From Microbacteriaceae bacterium VKM Ac-2854 (GTDB taxonomy: Bacteria; Actinomycetota; Actinomycetes; Actinomycetales; Microbacteriaceae), in the NCBI GenBank assembly GCA_013205085.1, contig JABMLH010000008.1:166920-230919 (forward strand): 64,000 nt of DNA. Reading direction: 5' to 3'. The position numbers were made by a program, and so were the translations under genes. This document shows positions 43,455 through 51,896 of this stretch, piece after piece. How positions within the stretch are numbered: position 1 is the stretch's first letter; each line of letters begins with the position of its first letter. Below the pieces are notes generated by a model. The model saw only the letters and a list, made by a program, of their open reading frames with translations, did no database searches and was not told the origin of the DNA.

Positions 43455-44365
43455 TCAGCGTCGGCAACGTCGTGATCGACGTGGTCGCCGCGGTACCGGC
43501 TCTTCCCGATCGCGGCGGGGACGTCGTCGCGACCTCGTCGACGATCACGCCGGGCGGTGCGTTCAACACCCTCGTCGCCGCGTCCCGCCAGGGTCTGAAG
43601 GCCGCGTACGCGGGGGCGCACGGAACCGGGCCTTTCGGCGAGCTGGCCCGTTCCGCCCTGCTCGCCGAGGGGATCGACGTGCTCCTGCCGCCACGGACCA
43701 CGGCCGACACCGGGTGGGACGTGGCCCTCGTCGAGGCCGACGGCGAGCGTACCTTCGTGACCGCGCCGGGGGCGGAGGGGCAGCTGTTCGCCGACGACCT
43801 CGCGACGATCGAGCCCGCGCGAGCCGACGTCGTGCACGTCTCCGGCTACGGCCTGCTCCGCGAGCCCAACGCCACGACCATCTCGCGCTGGCTCGATGCA
43901 CTCGACCCCGCCGTCCCGGTGGTGTTCGACCCGGGCCCGCTCGGCCGCGACATCGCGGTCGACGTCCTCGCTCGGGTTCGGGCACGGGCGCACTGGTGGA
44001 GCGGCAACGCCCGGGAGGCGCTGCAGTCGACCGGCTCCGCCGATCCGCTTCAGGCCGCGACGACCCTCGCCCGCTCCTGGCGCGGAGTCGTCGTGCGCGA
44101 CGGAGCAGGCGGCTGCGTCCTCGCCCGACCGGACGCGATGCGCATTCCGGGATTCGTCGTCCGCGCGGTCGATACGAACGGCGCGGGCGACGCGCATGTC
44201 GGCGCGTTCCTCGCGGGCCTCGCCGCCGGGCTCGCGCCGACGGTGGCCGCACGACGCGCCAACGCGGCAGCGGCCCTCGCCACGACGCGGCCCGGCCCGG
44301 CGACGGCACCGAGCGCTGCCGAGACGGACGCGCTGTTGCGCCGTCCCGTCGGCCACGGAGCCTGA
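43448..44365 (+). CDS. PfkB-family carbohydrate kinase (YegV-like)
   Basis: A 305-residue ribokinase-like kinase. The N-terminal PGGAFNTLVAASRQG (sugar-binding GG motif) and the C-terminal DTNGAGDAHVGAFLAG (anion hole and catalytic Asp) are both standard. Start overlaps the ADP-ribosylglycohydrolase gene by seven bases and it is the last gene of the operon. It would phosphorylate the ribose, or the nucleoside itself, released by the preceding enzymes and so trap it in the cell. The residues between ~100 and 200 look typical of nucleoside/ribose kinases; the actual sugar is unknown. Confidence 0.9.
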   Translation: MLISVGNVVIDVVAAVPALPDRGGDVVATSSTITPGGAFNTLVAASRQGLKAAYAGAHGTGPFGELARSALLAEGIDVLLPPRTTADTGWDVALVEADGERTFVTAPGAEGQLFADDLATIEPARADVVHVSGYGLLREPNATTISRWLDALDPAVPVVFDPGPLGRDIAVDVLARVRARAHWWSGNAREALQSTGSADPLQAATTLARSWRGVVVRDGAGGCVLARPDAMRIPGFVVRAVDTNGAGDAHVGAFLAGLAAGLAPTVAARRANAAAALATTRPGPATAPSAAETDALLRRPVGHGA

Positions 44366-44512
44366 CCGGCACGGGCCGAGGCGGACACGATCACTGGTCG
44401 AACGAGGAACCACCCGGTCCGCGACCGCCCCGATCCGCGTGCCGACGCGGATCCCGCGCCCGACCCGGGGGTGAGCCTCCGTCTCGCCAGAGATCCTGGA
44501 CGCCGAAGCCCG

Positions 44513-45022
44513 TCAGTGCCCGAGCATCACCTTCACCACCGCCACGCCGACCCCCAGCACGGCGAGCGCCGCCCCCGCGAAGAACGTGCGCTTCGACGGC
44601 CGCTCCCCCCGGATCCGCGACACGATCGGCCCGATCAGTGCGAGCCGGATCACGAGGTACGCCAGCGCGGCGATCTGCGCCGCGAAGCCGGGGATGTCGG
44701 TCAGCCAGGCCAGCCCAAGCACAACGGCCGGCACCACCCCCGAGGTCAGCACCGGCAGCGAGTCCCGCAGCTCGGCGCGGATGATCTCCGGCGTCAGTCG
44801 CTCATCGCTGCGCGCGCGTCGACCGATCGATTCGGCGAAGGCGTGCGCGAGGAAGGTCGAGAACGACGCCGCGAGCACGTACCAGAAGGTCATCCCGCTC
44901 TCCGCGTCCGCCCGGGTGAACGGAGCGATCGTCGCCAGCGCCACGATGTTCCCGTACACGTAGGCGGTGATCCGGCTGGAGGCGTCCTCCCGCGAGAGTG
45001 CGCGGGCTGCAGTCGTCGTCAT
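44513..45022 (-). CDS. Small integral membrane protein, unknown function
   Basis: A 169-residue membrane protein with about four membrane segments: ITAYVYGNIVALATIAPF (~18-35), FWYVLAASFSTFLAHAFAES (~46-65), VLTSGVVPAVVLGLAWL and AAQIAALAYLVIRLALIGP in the second half, then a last segment at the C-terminus (FFAGAALAVLGVGVAVVKVM). No family is certain. ATG at 45022 has TAGGGT six bases upstream (leaderless type). It is divergent from the PfkB gene at 45062, with only 39 bases between, so their promoters overlap. Confidence 0.8.
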   Translation of the reverse strand: MTTTAARALSREDASSRITAYVYGNIVALATIAPFTRADAESGMTFWYVLAASFSTFLAHAFAESIGRRARSDERLTPEIIRAELRDSLPVLTSGVVPAVVLGLAWLTDIPGFAAQIAALAYLVIRLALIGPIVSRIRGERPSKRTFFAGAALAVLGVGVAVVKVMLGH

Positions 45023-45061
45023 GCGCCAACCCTAGGGCCGGGCTCTCAGTAGGATCGGCGC

Positions 45062-45958
45062 ATGAGCGATGAAGCAGGCCAGAACTCTCCCGCCCGCGTC
45101 CTGGTGATCGGAGAGGCGCTGATCGACATCGTCGAGCGCGACGGCGAGCGCAGCGAACACGTCGGCGGCTCACCGCTGAACGTCGCCCTCACCCTGGCCC
45201 GGTTGGGTCACGAGGCCACCCTGGTCGCCGACATCGCGGCGGATGCGCACGGCGCGATGATCCGCCGGCACCTGAGCGAGTCCCACGTCGCCGTGATCGC
45301 CGGCGACGCCGAGCGCACCCCGACCGCGCTCGCCCGCATCCAACCCGACGGTTCCGCCCGCTACGAGTTCGACCTCACGTCCAATCCGCCCGTGCCGGAC
45401 CCGACCGGCTTCGCCCACGTGCACACCGGCTCCATCGCCGCCTTCCTCGAACCGGGAGCCGCGAGCATCCGCGCCCTGTTCGGCGCTCTGCCCGTGGGCG
45501 TCACGGCCAGCTTCGATCCCAACATCCGACCATCGATCATCGGTGCGCACGCCGAAGTGCTCGCCGCGTTCGAGTCGCTGGCCGCGCACTGCGACATCGT
45601 CAAGCTCAGCGATGAGGACGCCGAGTGGCTCTACCCCACCGTGCAGTTGGACGAGATCCTCAGCCGCATCCTCGGCTTGGGCGCCCGGATCGCCGCGATC
45701 ACCCGCGGCGGAGAGGGCATCCTGCTCGCCTCCGCCGTCGCCCGGGTGAACGTCCCCGCCGCGAAGATCGTGGTCGCCGACACCATCGGCGCCGGCGACT
45801 CCGCGATGGGCGCCATCATCGACGAAACCCTGCGCTCCGGTCTCGACGTGCTCGACGAACCGGCCCTCTCCGCCATCGGCCACTGGGCCGCCCGCGTCGC
45901 CGGCATCACCACCTCCCGCCACGGCGCCAACCCGCCCTGGCGCGCCGAGCTCGCCTGA
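45062..45958 (+). CDS. PfkB-family carbohydrate kinase (fructokinase-like)
   Basis: A 298-residue kinase of the ribokinase family. N-terminal motif HVGGSPLNVALTLARLGHEATL carries the GG sugar-binding loop; the C-terminal catalytic motif is DTIGAGDSAMGAIIDE. FDPNIRPSIIG and KLSDEDAEWLYP are typical of fructokinase-like members. ATG at 45062 has TAGGAT six bases upstream. It is unrelated in operon to the other PfkB gene (43448) and ends before a palindromic terminator at 46002. Likely a sugar kinase of carbohydrate catabolism (fructose is a guess). Confidence 0.88.
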   Translation: MSDEAGQNSPARVLVIGEALIDIVERDGERSEHVGGSPLNVALTLARLGHEATLVADIAADAHGAMIRRHLSESHVAVIAGDAERTPTALARIQPDGSARYEFDLTSNPPVPDPTGFAHVHTGSIAAFLEPGAASIRALFGALPVGVTASFDPNIRPSIIGAHAEVLAAFESLAAHCDIVKLSDEDAEWLYPTVQLDEILSRILGLGARIAAITRGGEGILLASAVARVNVPAAKIVVADTIGAGDSAMGAIIDETLRSGLDVLDEPALSAIGHWAARVAGITTSRHGANPPWRAELA

Positions 45959-46001
45959 ACGCCCCACGCCTCCCCGCCGCACCCGCCGCACCCGCCGCAC
46001 C

Positions 46002-46046
46002 GCGAAAAGTTGCAGCCCTCGACGGGCGGGGGCTGCAACTTTTCGC
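46002..46046 (+). terminator. Strong hairpin after the fructokinase-like gene
   Basis: Arms of 17 bp (GCGAAAAGTTGCAGCCC / GGGCTGCAACTTTTCGC) with an 11-base loop, 43 bases after the stop. The AT-rich foot gives some T-run effect. Confidence 0.75.
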
Positions 46047-46105
46047 CATGAAGCCGTAACACGCCGGGGCTAGCGATCGACGCCGGACGCCGCGCACACT
46101 GGGGC

Positions 46106-46642
46106 ATGGGGTCAGCAGCCGCGTCACACAGCACCGTCGTCCTCCTCGTCGGGGGCGACACCGATCACGTCATCAAGGGGCTCGGCAATCTGCCGAACGT
46201 CGATGCGCGCACCTTCGCGGGTGAGGACGCGCCGCGCATCCGTGAGTCCATCGCCACCAGCCCGAGCACCTACCTCGTGCACGACGCCGATCCACTCGAA
46301 CACGTCGCCTCGGCCTGGGTCGAGTTCTTCGAGGATCGCGCCAGCTACGGCACCCTCGACCTCGAGATCGAGACCGCCGTCGACGCGTTCTCCCGCGGAG
46401 CGACGTCGATGCCCGACTACTACGTGGTGCTCGAACCCGAGTCGGCGCCGCAGAGCTGGAAGCACTGGTGGCTCGGAGTCCTTCCCCGGGTCGCGCCGAC
46501 GCGCGTGCTGCCCGCGGATTCGGATGCCGGCGCCATCCGCCACCTGCTGCGTCGTCTGCCGACCGGCAAGCCGTGGCCCGAACCGGCCGAGTGGCTCCCC
46601 GAGGTGCGCTTCAGCATCCCGGATCGCGTCGGCCTGCTCTGA
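46106..46642 (+). CDS. Hypothetical protein, Microbacteriaceae type
   Basis: A 178-residue cytoplasmic protein I cannot place in a known family. It starts with a strand-like HSTVVLLVGGDTDHVIKGLGN, has a helix-strand pattern through ~110, and ends in a Trp/Pro-rich segment (SWKHWWLGVLPRVAPTRVLPAD; KPWPEPAEWLPEVRF). No signal or membrane segment is present. Coding potential is good throughout and the frame begins and ends cleanly. It stands between a terminator and the USP/APC operon. A nucleotide- or sugar-related fold is possible but not shown. Confidence 0.7.
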   Translation: MGSAAASHSTVVLLVGGDTDHVIKGLGNLPNVDARTFAGEDAPRIRESIATSPSTYLVHDADPLEHVASAWVEFFEDRASYGTLDLEIETAVDAFSRGATSMPDYYVVLEPESAPQSWKHWWLGVLPRVAPTRVLPADSDAGAIRHLLRRLPTGKPWPEPAEWLPEVRFSIPDRVGLL

Positions 46643-46747
46643 CGACGAAAAACACGCGTCAGTCACTGTCGGACAACGAAATCCGAACCTGATCTTCCTC
46701 TCAGCGGACGAATCCGTTACTCTCGGCCTCACAGCGAGAGGAGCCCG

Positions 46748-47632
46748 ATGCGATTCGTCGTCGGATACACGAGCACACCGTCCGGCCGTGACGCCGTCGC
46801 CCTCGGCGCGCGTCTAGCCCGAGCCAACCGCGCCAAGCTCGACCTCGTCGTGGTGCTCGGCAACGCCGAGCGGGTCACCCTCGCCCCAGCGGATGCGGGC
46901 TACAGCCGGATCCTGGAGGAGAACGCGGACGACTGGCTCGCCGAAGCCGCGGCCCAGGTGCCCACCGGCGTCGCCGTCCGTCGGCACACCGTCTACGCGG
47001 AGTCGTTCGCCGAGGGCCTCACGCAGGCGGCCGGCGATCTCGGCGCGGCCGCCATCGTGATCGGCGCTGCTCGCGGCGGCATCCTCGGCCGATTCACCAT
47101 CGGTTCCACCGCCAACACCCTGCTGCACAGCTCGCCGACCCCGGTCGCGCTGGCGCCCGACGGATACCGCGCGATCGACCCGACGGCCGCGCTCTCCCGG
47201 GTGACCTGCGCGATCGGCAACCTCGACGCGGCGCAGACCCTCGTCTCCGCCGCGGTCGAGCTGGCAGGGGCGGCGGCCGTGCCGCTGCGCTTCCTCTCCC
47301 TCGCCGCCCTCGACCTGCCCGGTACCGTTGCCGCTCCCGTTCTCGCCGACGTCAGTGCCGCACGATTCGATCCCGTCATCCTCGCCGCCCGTGACGGACT
47401 CGGCGTCGCCGCGGACGTGTCCGCCGTGGTCGGCAGCGGCTCGAGCGTCGAGCTCGCCGTGCGCTCGGTCACCTGGGATCCGAGCGAGATCGTGTTGGTC
47501 GGCGCCAGCCGGCTCGCCGCGGGTGGCCGGCTCTTCCTCGGCGCGACGGCCGCGAAGATGCTCCGCGAACTCCCCATCCCGATGATCGTGGTCCCGCGGG
47601 ATCCCGAGGACGACACGAAGGGCCGACGATGA
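46748..47632 (+). CDS. Tandem universal stress protein
   Basis: A 294-residue protein of two USP domains (~1-135 and ~150-290). The first starts FVVGYTSTPSGRDAVALGARLAR and has the ATP-binding-type loop IGAARGGILGRFTIGSTANTLLH; the second has the equivalent VGASRLAAGGRLFLGATAAKML. GAGAGGAG precedes the ATG, with TACTCT at 46718 as the -10. It overlaps the next gene (APC permease) by ATGA, so the two form one operon. A USP fused by context to an amino-acid permease often links uptake to energy state; that is inference. Confidence 0.9.
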   Translation: MRFVVGYTSTPSGRDAVALGARLARANRAKLDLVVVLGNAERVTLAPADAGYSRILEENADDWLAEAAAQVPTGVAVRRHTVYAESFAEGLTQAAGDLGAAAIVIGAARGGILGRFTIGSTANTLLHSSPTPVALAPDGYRAIDPTAALSRVTCAIGNLDAAQTLVSAAVELAGAAAVPLRFLSLAALDLPGTVAAPVLADVSAARFDPVILAARDGLGVAADVSAVVGSGSSVELAVRSVTWDPSEIVLVGASRLAAGGRLFLGATAAKMLRELPIPMIVVPRDPEDDTKGRR

Positions 47633-49176
47633 GCACCGAACAGGCCAATCCGCCCACCGCCGCCATCTCGAGCAAGGGCCTCTCCAAGGGGTCCGTCGGC
47701 CTGATCGGCGCGGCCGTGATCGGCATCTCCTGCATCGCCCCGGCGTACACGCTGACCGCGGCGCTCGGCCCGACCGTCTCCGAGGTCGGCATCCAGACCC
47801 CGGCGATCATCCTGCTCGGCTTCATCCCGATGCTGCTGGTCGCGTTCGGCTACCGGGAACTGAACAAGGCCATGCCGGACTCCGGCACCTCGTTCACCTG
47901 GGGCACCCGCGCCTTCGGGCCGTACGTCGGCTGGATGGCCGGCTGGGGCCTGATCATCGCGACCATTCTGGTGCTCTCCAACCTCGCCGGTATCGCCGTC
48001 GACTTCTTCTATCTCCTGCTCGGGCAGATCACCAGCAACCCCGATCTCGCCGACCTCGCGCTGAATCCGTTCGTCAATGTGCTGACCTGTCTCGCTTTTA
48101 TGGCGATCGCCACCTCGATCTCGTATCGCGACATGCAGACCACCCAACGCTTCCAGTACTGGCTCGTCGGATTCCAACTCCTGGTGCTCGTGCTGTTCTC
48201 GGTCGTGGCGATCGTGCACGTGGCCAACGGCACCGCTTTCGACGCCCAGCCCGTCAGCATCGAGATGTTCAACCCGTTCGCCGCGGAGTCGTTCAGCGCC
48301 ATCGCGGCCGGCCTCTCGCTCTCGATCTTCATCTTCTGGGGCTGGGACGTTGTGCTCACGATGTCGGAGGAGACGAAGGGCACCAGCGCGACGCCGGGCA
48401 AGGCGGCCACGCTGACCGTCTTCGTGATCGTCGCGCTGTACTTGCTGATCTCGATCTCGCTGCTGAGCTTCGCCGGTGTCGGCGACGGCGAGTTCGGCCT
48501 GGGCAACCCCGACATCCAGGACAACGTCTTCTACGCGCTCGCCGGCCCGGTGCTCGGCGGCCTCGCCGTTCTGGTCTCGATCGCCGTGCTCTCCAGCTCC
48601 GCCGCGTCGCTGCAATCGACCTTCGTCTCCCCCGCGCGCACCTTGCTCGCGATGGGCTACTACGGCGCGCTGCCGAAGTCGTTCGCGAAGGTGCATCCGC
48701 GCTTTATGACTCCCGGATTCGCGACGCTGATCTCGGCCGCCGTCGCCTCGGTCTTCTATGCCGTGATGCGCTTCGTGTCCGAGAACGCGCTCTGGGACAC
48801 CATCACCGCTCTCGGCATGATGGTCTGCTTCTACTACGGCCTCACGGCGTTCGCTTCGGTCTGGTACTTCCGCGCCAGCGCGCTGACCTCGGTGCGCAAC
48901 TTCTTCTTCCAGCTGCTCTGCCCACTGATCGGCGGGGTCATCCTGGCGGTGCTGTTCTTCACCACCCTGATCGACAGCATGGACCCGGCGTACGGGAGCG
49001 GCTCCGAGATCGGCGGGGTCGGTCTGGTCTTCATCCTCGGCGTCACCGTGCTGCTACTAGGGGTCGTGTTGATGATCGTGATGCGGGTGCGCAACCCGGA
49101 CTTCTTCCGGGGCACGGGCCTCAAGCGCGGCATCGCGGGCGACGCCGCGGAGAAGGACGCCGCCCTCGCGGAGTAA
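47629..49176 (+). CDS. APC-superfamily amino acid permease
   Basis: A 515-residue transporter with 12-14 membrane segments. The start is SSKGLSKGSVGLIGAAVIGISCIAPAYTLTAALGP, the APC TM1 region. GYRELNKAMPDSGTSFTWGTRAFGPYVGWMAGW and FIFWGWDVVLTMSEETKGTSATPGKA are the TM3 and TM6/7 motifs. It starts at 47629, overlapping the USP gene. Substrate (amino acid or polyamine) not predictable. The gene ends before the small VOC gene. Confidence 0.9.
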   Translation: MSTEQANPPTAAISSKGLSKGSVGLIGAAVIGISCIAPAYTLTAALGPTVSEVGIQTPAIILLGFIPMLLVAFGYRELNKAMPDSGTSFTWGTRAFGPYVGWMAGWGLIIATILVLSNLAGIAVDFFYLLLGQITSNPDLADLALNPFVNVLTCLAFMAIATSISYRDMQTTQRFQYWLVGFQLLVLVLFSVVAIVHVANGTAFDAQPVSIEMFNPFAAESFSAIAAGLSLSIFIFWGWDVVLTMSEETKGTSATPGKAATLTVFVIVALYLLISISLLSFAGVGDGEFGLGNPDIQDNVFYALAGPVLGGLAVLVSIAVLSSSAASLQSTFVSPARTLLAMGYYGALPKSFAKVHPRFMTPGFATLISAAVASVFYAVMRFVSENALWDTITALGMMVCFYYGLTAFASVWYFRASALTSVRNFFFQLLCPLIGGVILAVLFFTTLIDSMDPAYGSGSEIGGVGLVFILGVTVLLLGVVLMIVMRVRNPDFFRGTGLKRGIAGDAAEKDAALAE

Positions 49177-49295
49177 CGATGTCGGTGGTTCATGAGATGC
49201 TGTCGATTATTCGACGGATGGTCGTTGCGCCGCCACCGATGGCGGTTCCATACTGAGCAATGACGACGTCTGTTCCTAACAGGAAGGTGGCACCG

Positions 49296-49721
49296 ATGCC
49301 CGCGATTCTCAACCCTTACCTCAACTTCAAAGGCGACGCGCGAGCGGCCGGCGAGTTCTACGCATCCGTCTTCGGCGGCGAGGTGACCGTGTCCACCTTC
49401 GGTGACTTCGGCATGCCCGTCGAAGACTCCGAGAAGGACCTCGTGATGCACTCGCAGTTGACCACGCCGAGCGGCTTCACCCTGATGCTCGCCGACACCC
49501 CGTCGCACATGGACTACACCCCGGGCACGAACTTCTCGGTGTCGCTCAGCGGCGGCCCCGACACCAAGGATGAGCTCAGCGGCTACTTCGAGAAGCTCGT
49601 CGAAGGCGGCACCGTCGGCGAGCCGCTCGCCACCGCACCCTGGGGCGACACCTTCGGCATGGCGACCGACAAGTTCGGCATCAGCTGGCTCGTCAACATC
49701 TCGGGCCAGCCGCAGGGCTAG
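49296..49721 (+). CDS. VOC-superfamily protein (PhnB-like)
   Basis: A 141-residue PhnB-like VOC protein: ILNPYLNFKGDARAAGEFYASVFGG at the start, VMHSQLTTPSGFTLMLADTP in the middle and WGDTFGMATDKFGISWLVNI at the end match the family well. ATG at 49296 has AGGAAGG in front; an ATG at 49260 lies in a less likely context. Related in fold but not closely to the VOC gene at 7705. It is followed by a hairpin. Reaction unknown. Confidence 0.88.
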   Translation: MPAILNPYLNFKGDARAAGEFYASVFGGEVTVSTFGDFGMPVEDSEKDLVMHSQLTTPSGFTLMLADTPSHMDYTPGTNFSVSLSGGPDTKDELSGYFEKLVEGGTVGEPLATAPWGDTFGMATDKFGISWLVNISGQPQG

Positions 49722-49745
49722 TTCGCGCGAACCGGTTGACCGGAT

Positions 49746-49778
49746 GAACGGCGGCGGCGCCTCGGCCCGCCGCCGTTC
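49746..49778 (+). terminator. Hairpin after the second VOC gene
   Basis: GAACGGCGGCGG / CCGCCGCCGTTC arms with a 9-base loop, 24 bases after the stop, followed by GTTG. Confidence 0.7.
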
Positions 49779-49813
49779 GTTGTGCAGGCCCGGCGGAGTC
49801 GGGGATCCTCGCG

Positions 49814-49885
49814 GACACAACCTCGGCTGAGAGCGTTCGTCGTCTCCGATGGGCGCTGACGAGACCTCTCAGCCGAACTTGCGTC
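49814..49885. repeat. 70-bp dispersed hairpin repeat, copy 2 (inverted)
   Basis: Reverse complement of the repeat at 6877-6946. Arms CTCGGCTGAGAG and CTCTCAGCCGA are preserved, and so are the flanking CACAACC and CTTGCGTC. The middle differs but keeps GGCGCTGACGAG-like parts. Confidence 0.8.
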
Positions 49886-49946
49886 AGCATCCCGCCCGCT
49901 GCTCTCGACGCACCTCGCGCCGCCGCCCGCTAGACTCGTCCCGCCA

Positions 49947-50021
49947 GCCTCTGTAGCTCAATGGAAGAGCAGTTCCGTCCTAAGGAAACGGTTGGGGGTT
50001 CGAGTCCCTCCAGGGGCACCA
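49947..50021 (+). tRNA. tRNA-Arg (anticodon CCT), integration target
   Basis: A complete 75-nt tRNA with encoded CCA. Acceptor GCCTCTG/CAGGGGC, D stem GCTC/GAGC, anticodon loop GTCCTAA with CCT (reads AGG), T arm GGGGG-TTCGAGT-CCCTC. A TAGACT at 49931 is the likely -10. The mobile element begins directly after it, and the recombinase frame runs across it on the other strand. A T-rich hairpin at 50105-50132 inside the element now terminates it. Confidence 0.97.
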
Positions 50022-50104
50022 AAGTACTCATACTAAAACCCTTGCCAGAATGAATCGGCGCCTCGGCGCCGTCGCTGGCCTCCAGCACACTGGTCAGGGT
50101 TCGA

Positions 50105-50132
50105 GCACCACTCTTTCGAGTAGTGCTTTTTT
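50105..50132 (+). terminator. Intrinsic terminator downstream of tRNA-Arg, carried by the element
   Basis: GCACCACT / AGTAGTGC arms (one mismatch) with loop CTTTCG, followed by six T. It lies 84 bases after the tRNA on its strand, within the recombinase C-terminal coding region read on the other strand. Confidence 0.65.
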
Positions 50133-51896
50133 CGTTCCCCGCTACCGCAGGGACGAACGCCGCGAAAGTAGCGAACGGCTCATTCATTTCTGCAGTGACG
50201 GTTCCGTCTTGGTGGACGAGGACACGGTTCAGGAACACCTGGTTGAACAGTCTGCGGATGTGCTCCGGTGCCGCTTCGTAGCCGCGAGCGCATTCGACGG
50301 CCACGTCGAGGGCGAGGTGGATGATGCGTTCCAGATCGGAGACGTCCTGGGAGAGCCGGACGTCTTCGCTTTGGGCGGCCGCTTGCTCGACGCGAATCCG
50401 GTCCTGTTCCTTCTTGAAAAGTTCCATCGGGATGGCGTCCGCGTAATGCGCCTGGAGGAGTCGCTGCTGCTCTCGTTCGAGCCGCTCCAGGTCGATCCTG
50501 AGCTGTTGGCGCCGCTCTGCGGCGTCGCCCCGCGTGGCGACGAGCTCTTCGCGGAACGCCTGCTCGACTTGCTCCCGCTTGATCTGCGTCAGTTGCAGCC
50601 GCTCGTGGTACGCCTCGACGATCTTGTCTTCGACGACGTGGATCAGCACGGCCTTCTGCTTGCAGTCATTGCGTTTCGCCTGTCGGGCGGAGCAGTAGAA
50701 GTAGGGGTAGAGCTCGCCCGTCTTGGAGCGGGTCATCTGCACGATGAGGCGGCTGTGGCAGTTGCCGCAGTAGACGGTGCTCTTGAGGTAGTGGTCGTGC
50801 TTTCGCCGCCGCTCGCCGGAGCGCCGCGATTGGAGGGCGTCCTGGACCTTGTCCCAGGTCTCCCTGTCGATGAGGGGTTCGTGCTTGCCCGCGTAGGTGG
50901 CGCCGGAGAAGTTGACGAGACCCGTGTAGTACGGGTTGATCAGGATCTTGTGCAGGTCCGTGTCGGTCAAGGCACGTGAGGGCACTTGCGGGGTTCGCCT
51001 CGTGGTGAGCCCGCGTCACGCCAGTTCGAGGGCGAGTTGGGAGAGGCTGACGTCGGGCTCGGCGTAGCGGTGGAAGGCCCAGGTGATGTGCGCGGAACGC
51101 TCTGGATCGGTCCGCACGGTGCGACTTTCGCGGCCTTCGGCATCCAGTTCGCGCACGTTCAGGTAGCCCAGCGGTGCGCGGCCGGGCGTGCCGCCTTTCT
51201 GCACTTTCTGAGTCATGCCTTTGACTACCTCGTGCGCAAGGTTGCGGGAGTAGAACTCCGCGATCGACGACATGATGCCGTGCAGCAGCGCGCCGGAAGG
51301 CGACTGATCGATGCTCTCGGTGGCGGAGACGAGGGCCACGCCGGCAGCGGTGAGTTGCCTCATGATGTCGACGTCGTCCTCGCGGTTGCGGGCGAGGCGG
51401 TCTACCTTGTGGACGACGACGTAGTCGACCTGGTGCTCGCGCACGTATTCCAGCATCGTCTGCAGCGCTGGCCGGTTGGCGGTCTTCGCGGATTCGCCAC
51501 GGTCGACGAATTCTTTGGCGACGATCGCGCCGAGCGACTGCGCCTTCTTCCGGTTAGCGTCGCGCTGCGCCGGGATCGAGAAACCTTCCTTCTCGTCCCC
51601 GCGCTGCGCCTGCCGCGCCGTCGACACGCGCAGATAGATCACCGCGACCTTCGGCGTGAGCATCTCGCTCAGCGCCGAGAACGGGTCGGCCACCGGCGTC
51701 GCGGCGGTCAGCGTGGGGGCAGTGAGGGAGGGCGAGGGAGTCATCGTGCTCTGATTAACGCTCTGAACGTCGCCGGAGTCGAGTCCTTTTCGTGCTGATG
51801 GAGCGCGGTCGGGCGCGGCAGCGTCGCCCGACCCCCGATTGGCGATCGTTGCGGAATTGGCAACGTCTCCGTCATCGTTTTGGAAGAGGTGCGGGG

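Noticed and set aside
50050..50979. 309-codon plus-strand frame opposite the recombinase C-terminus
   Set aside because: The minus frame has the zinc ribbon and recombinase motifs; the plus frame is antisense.
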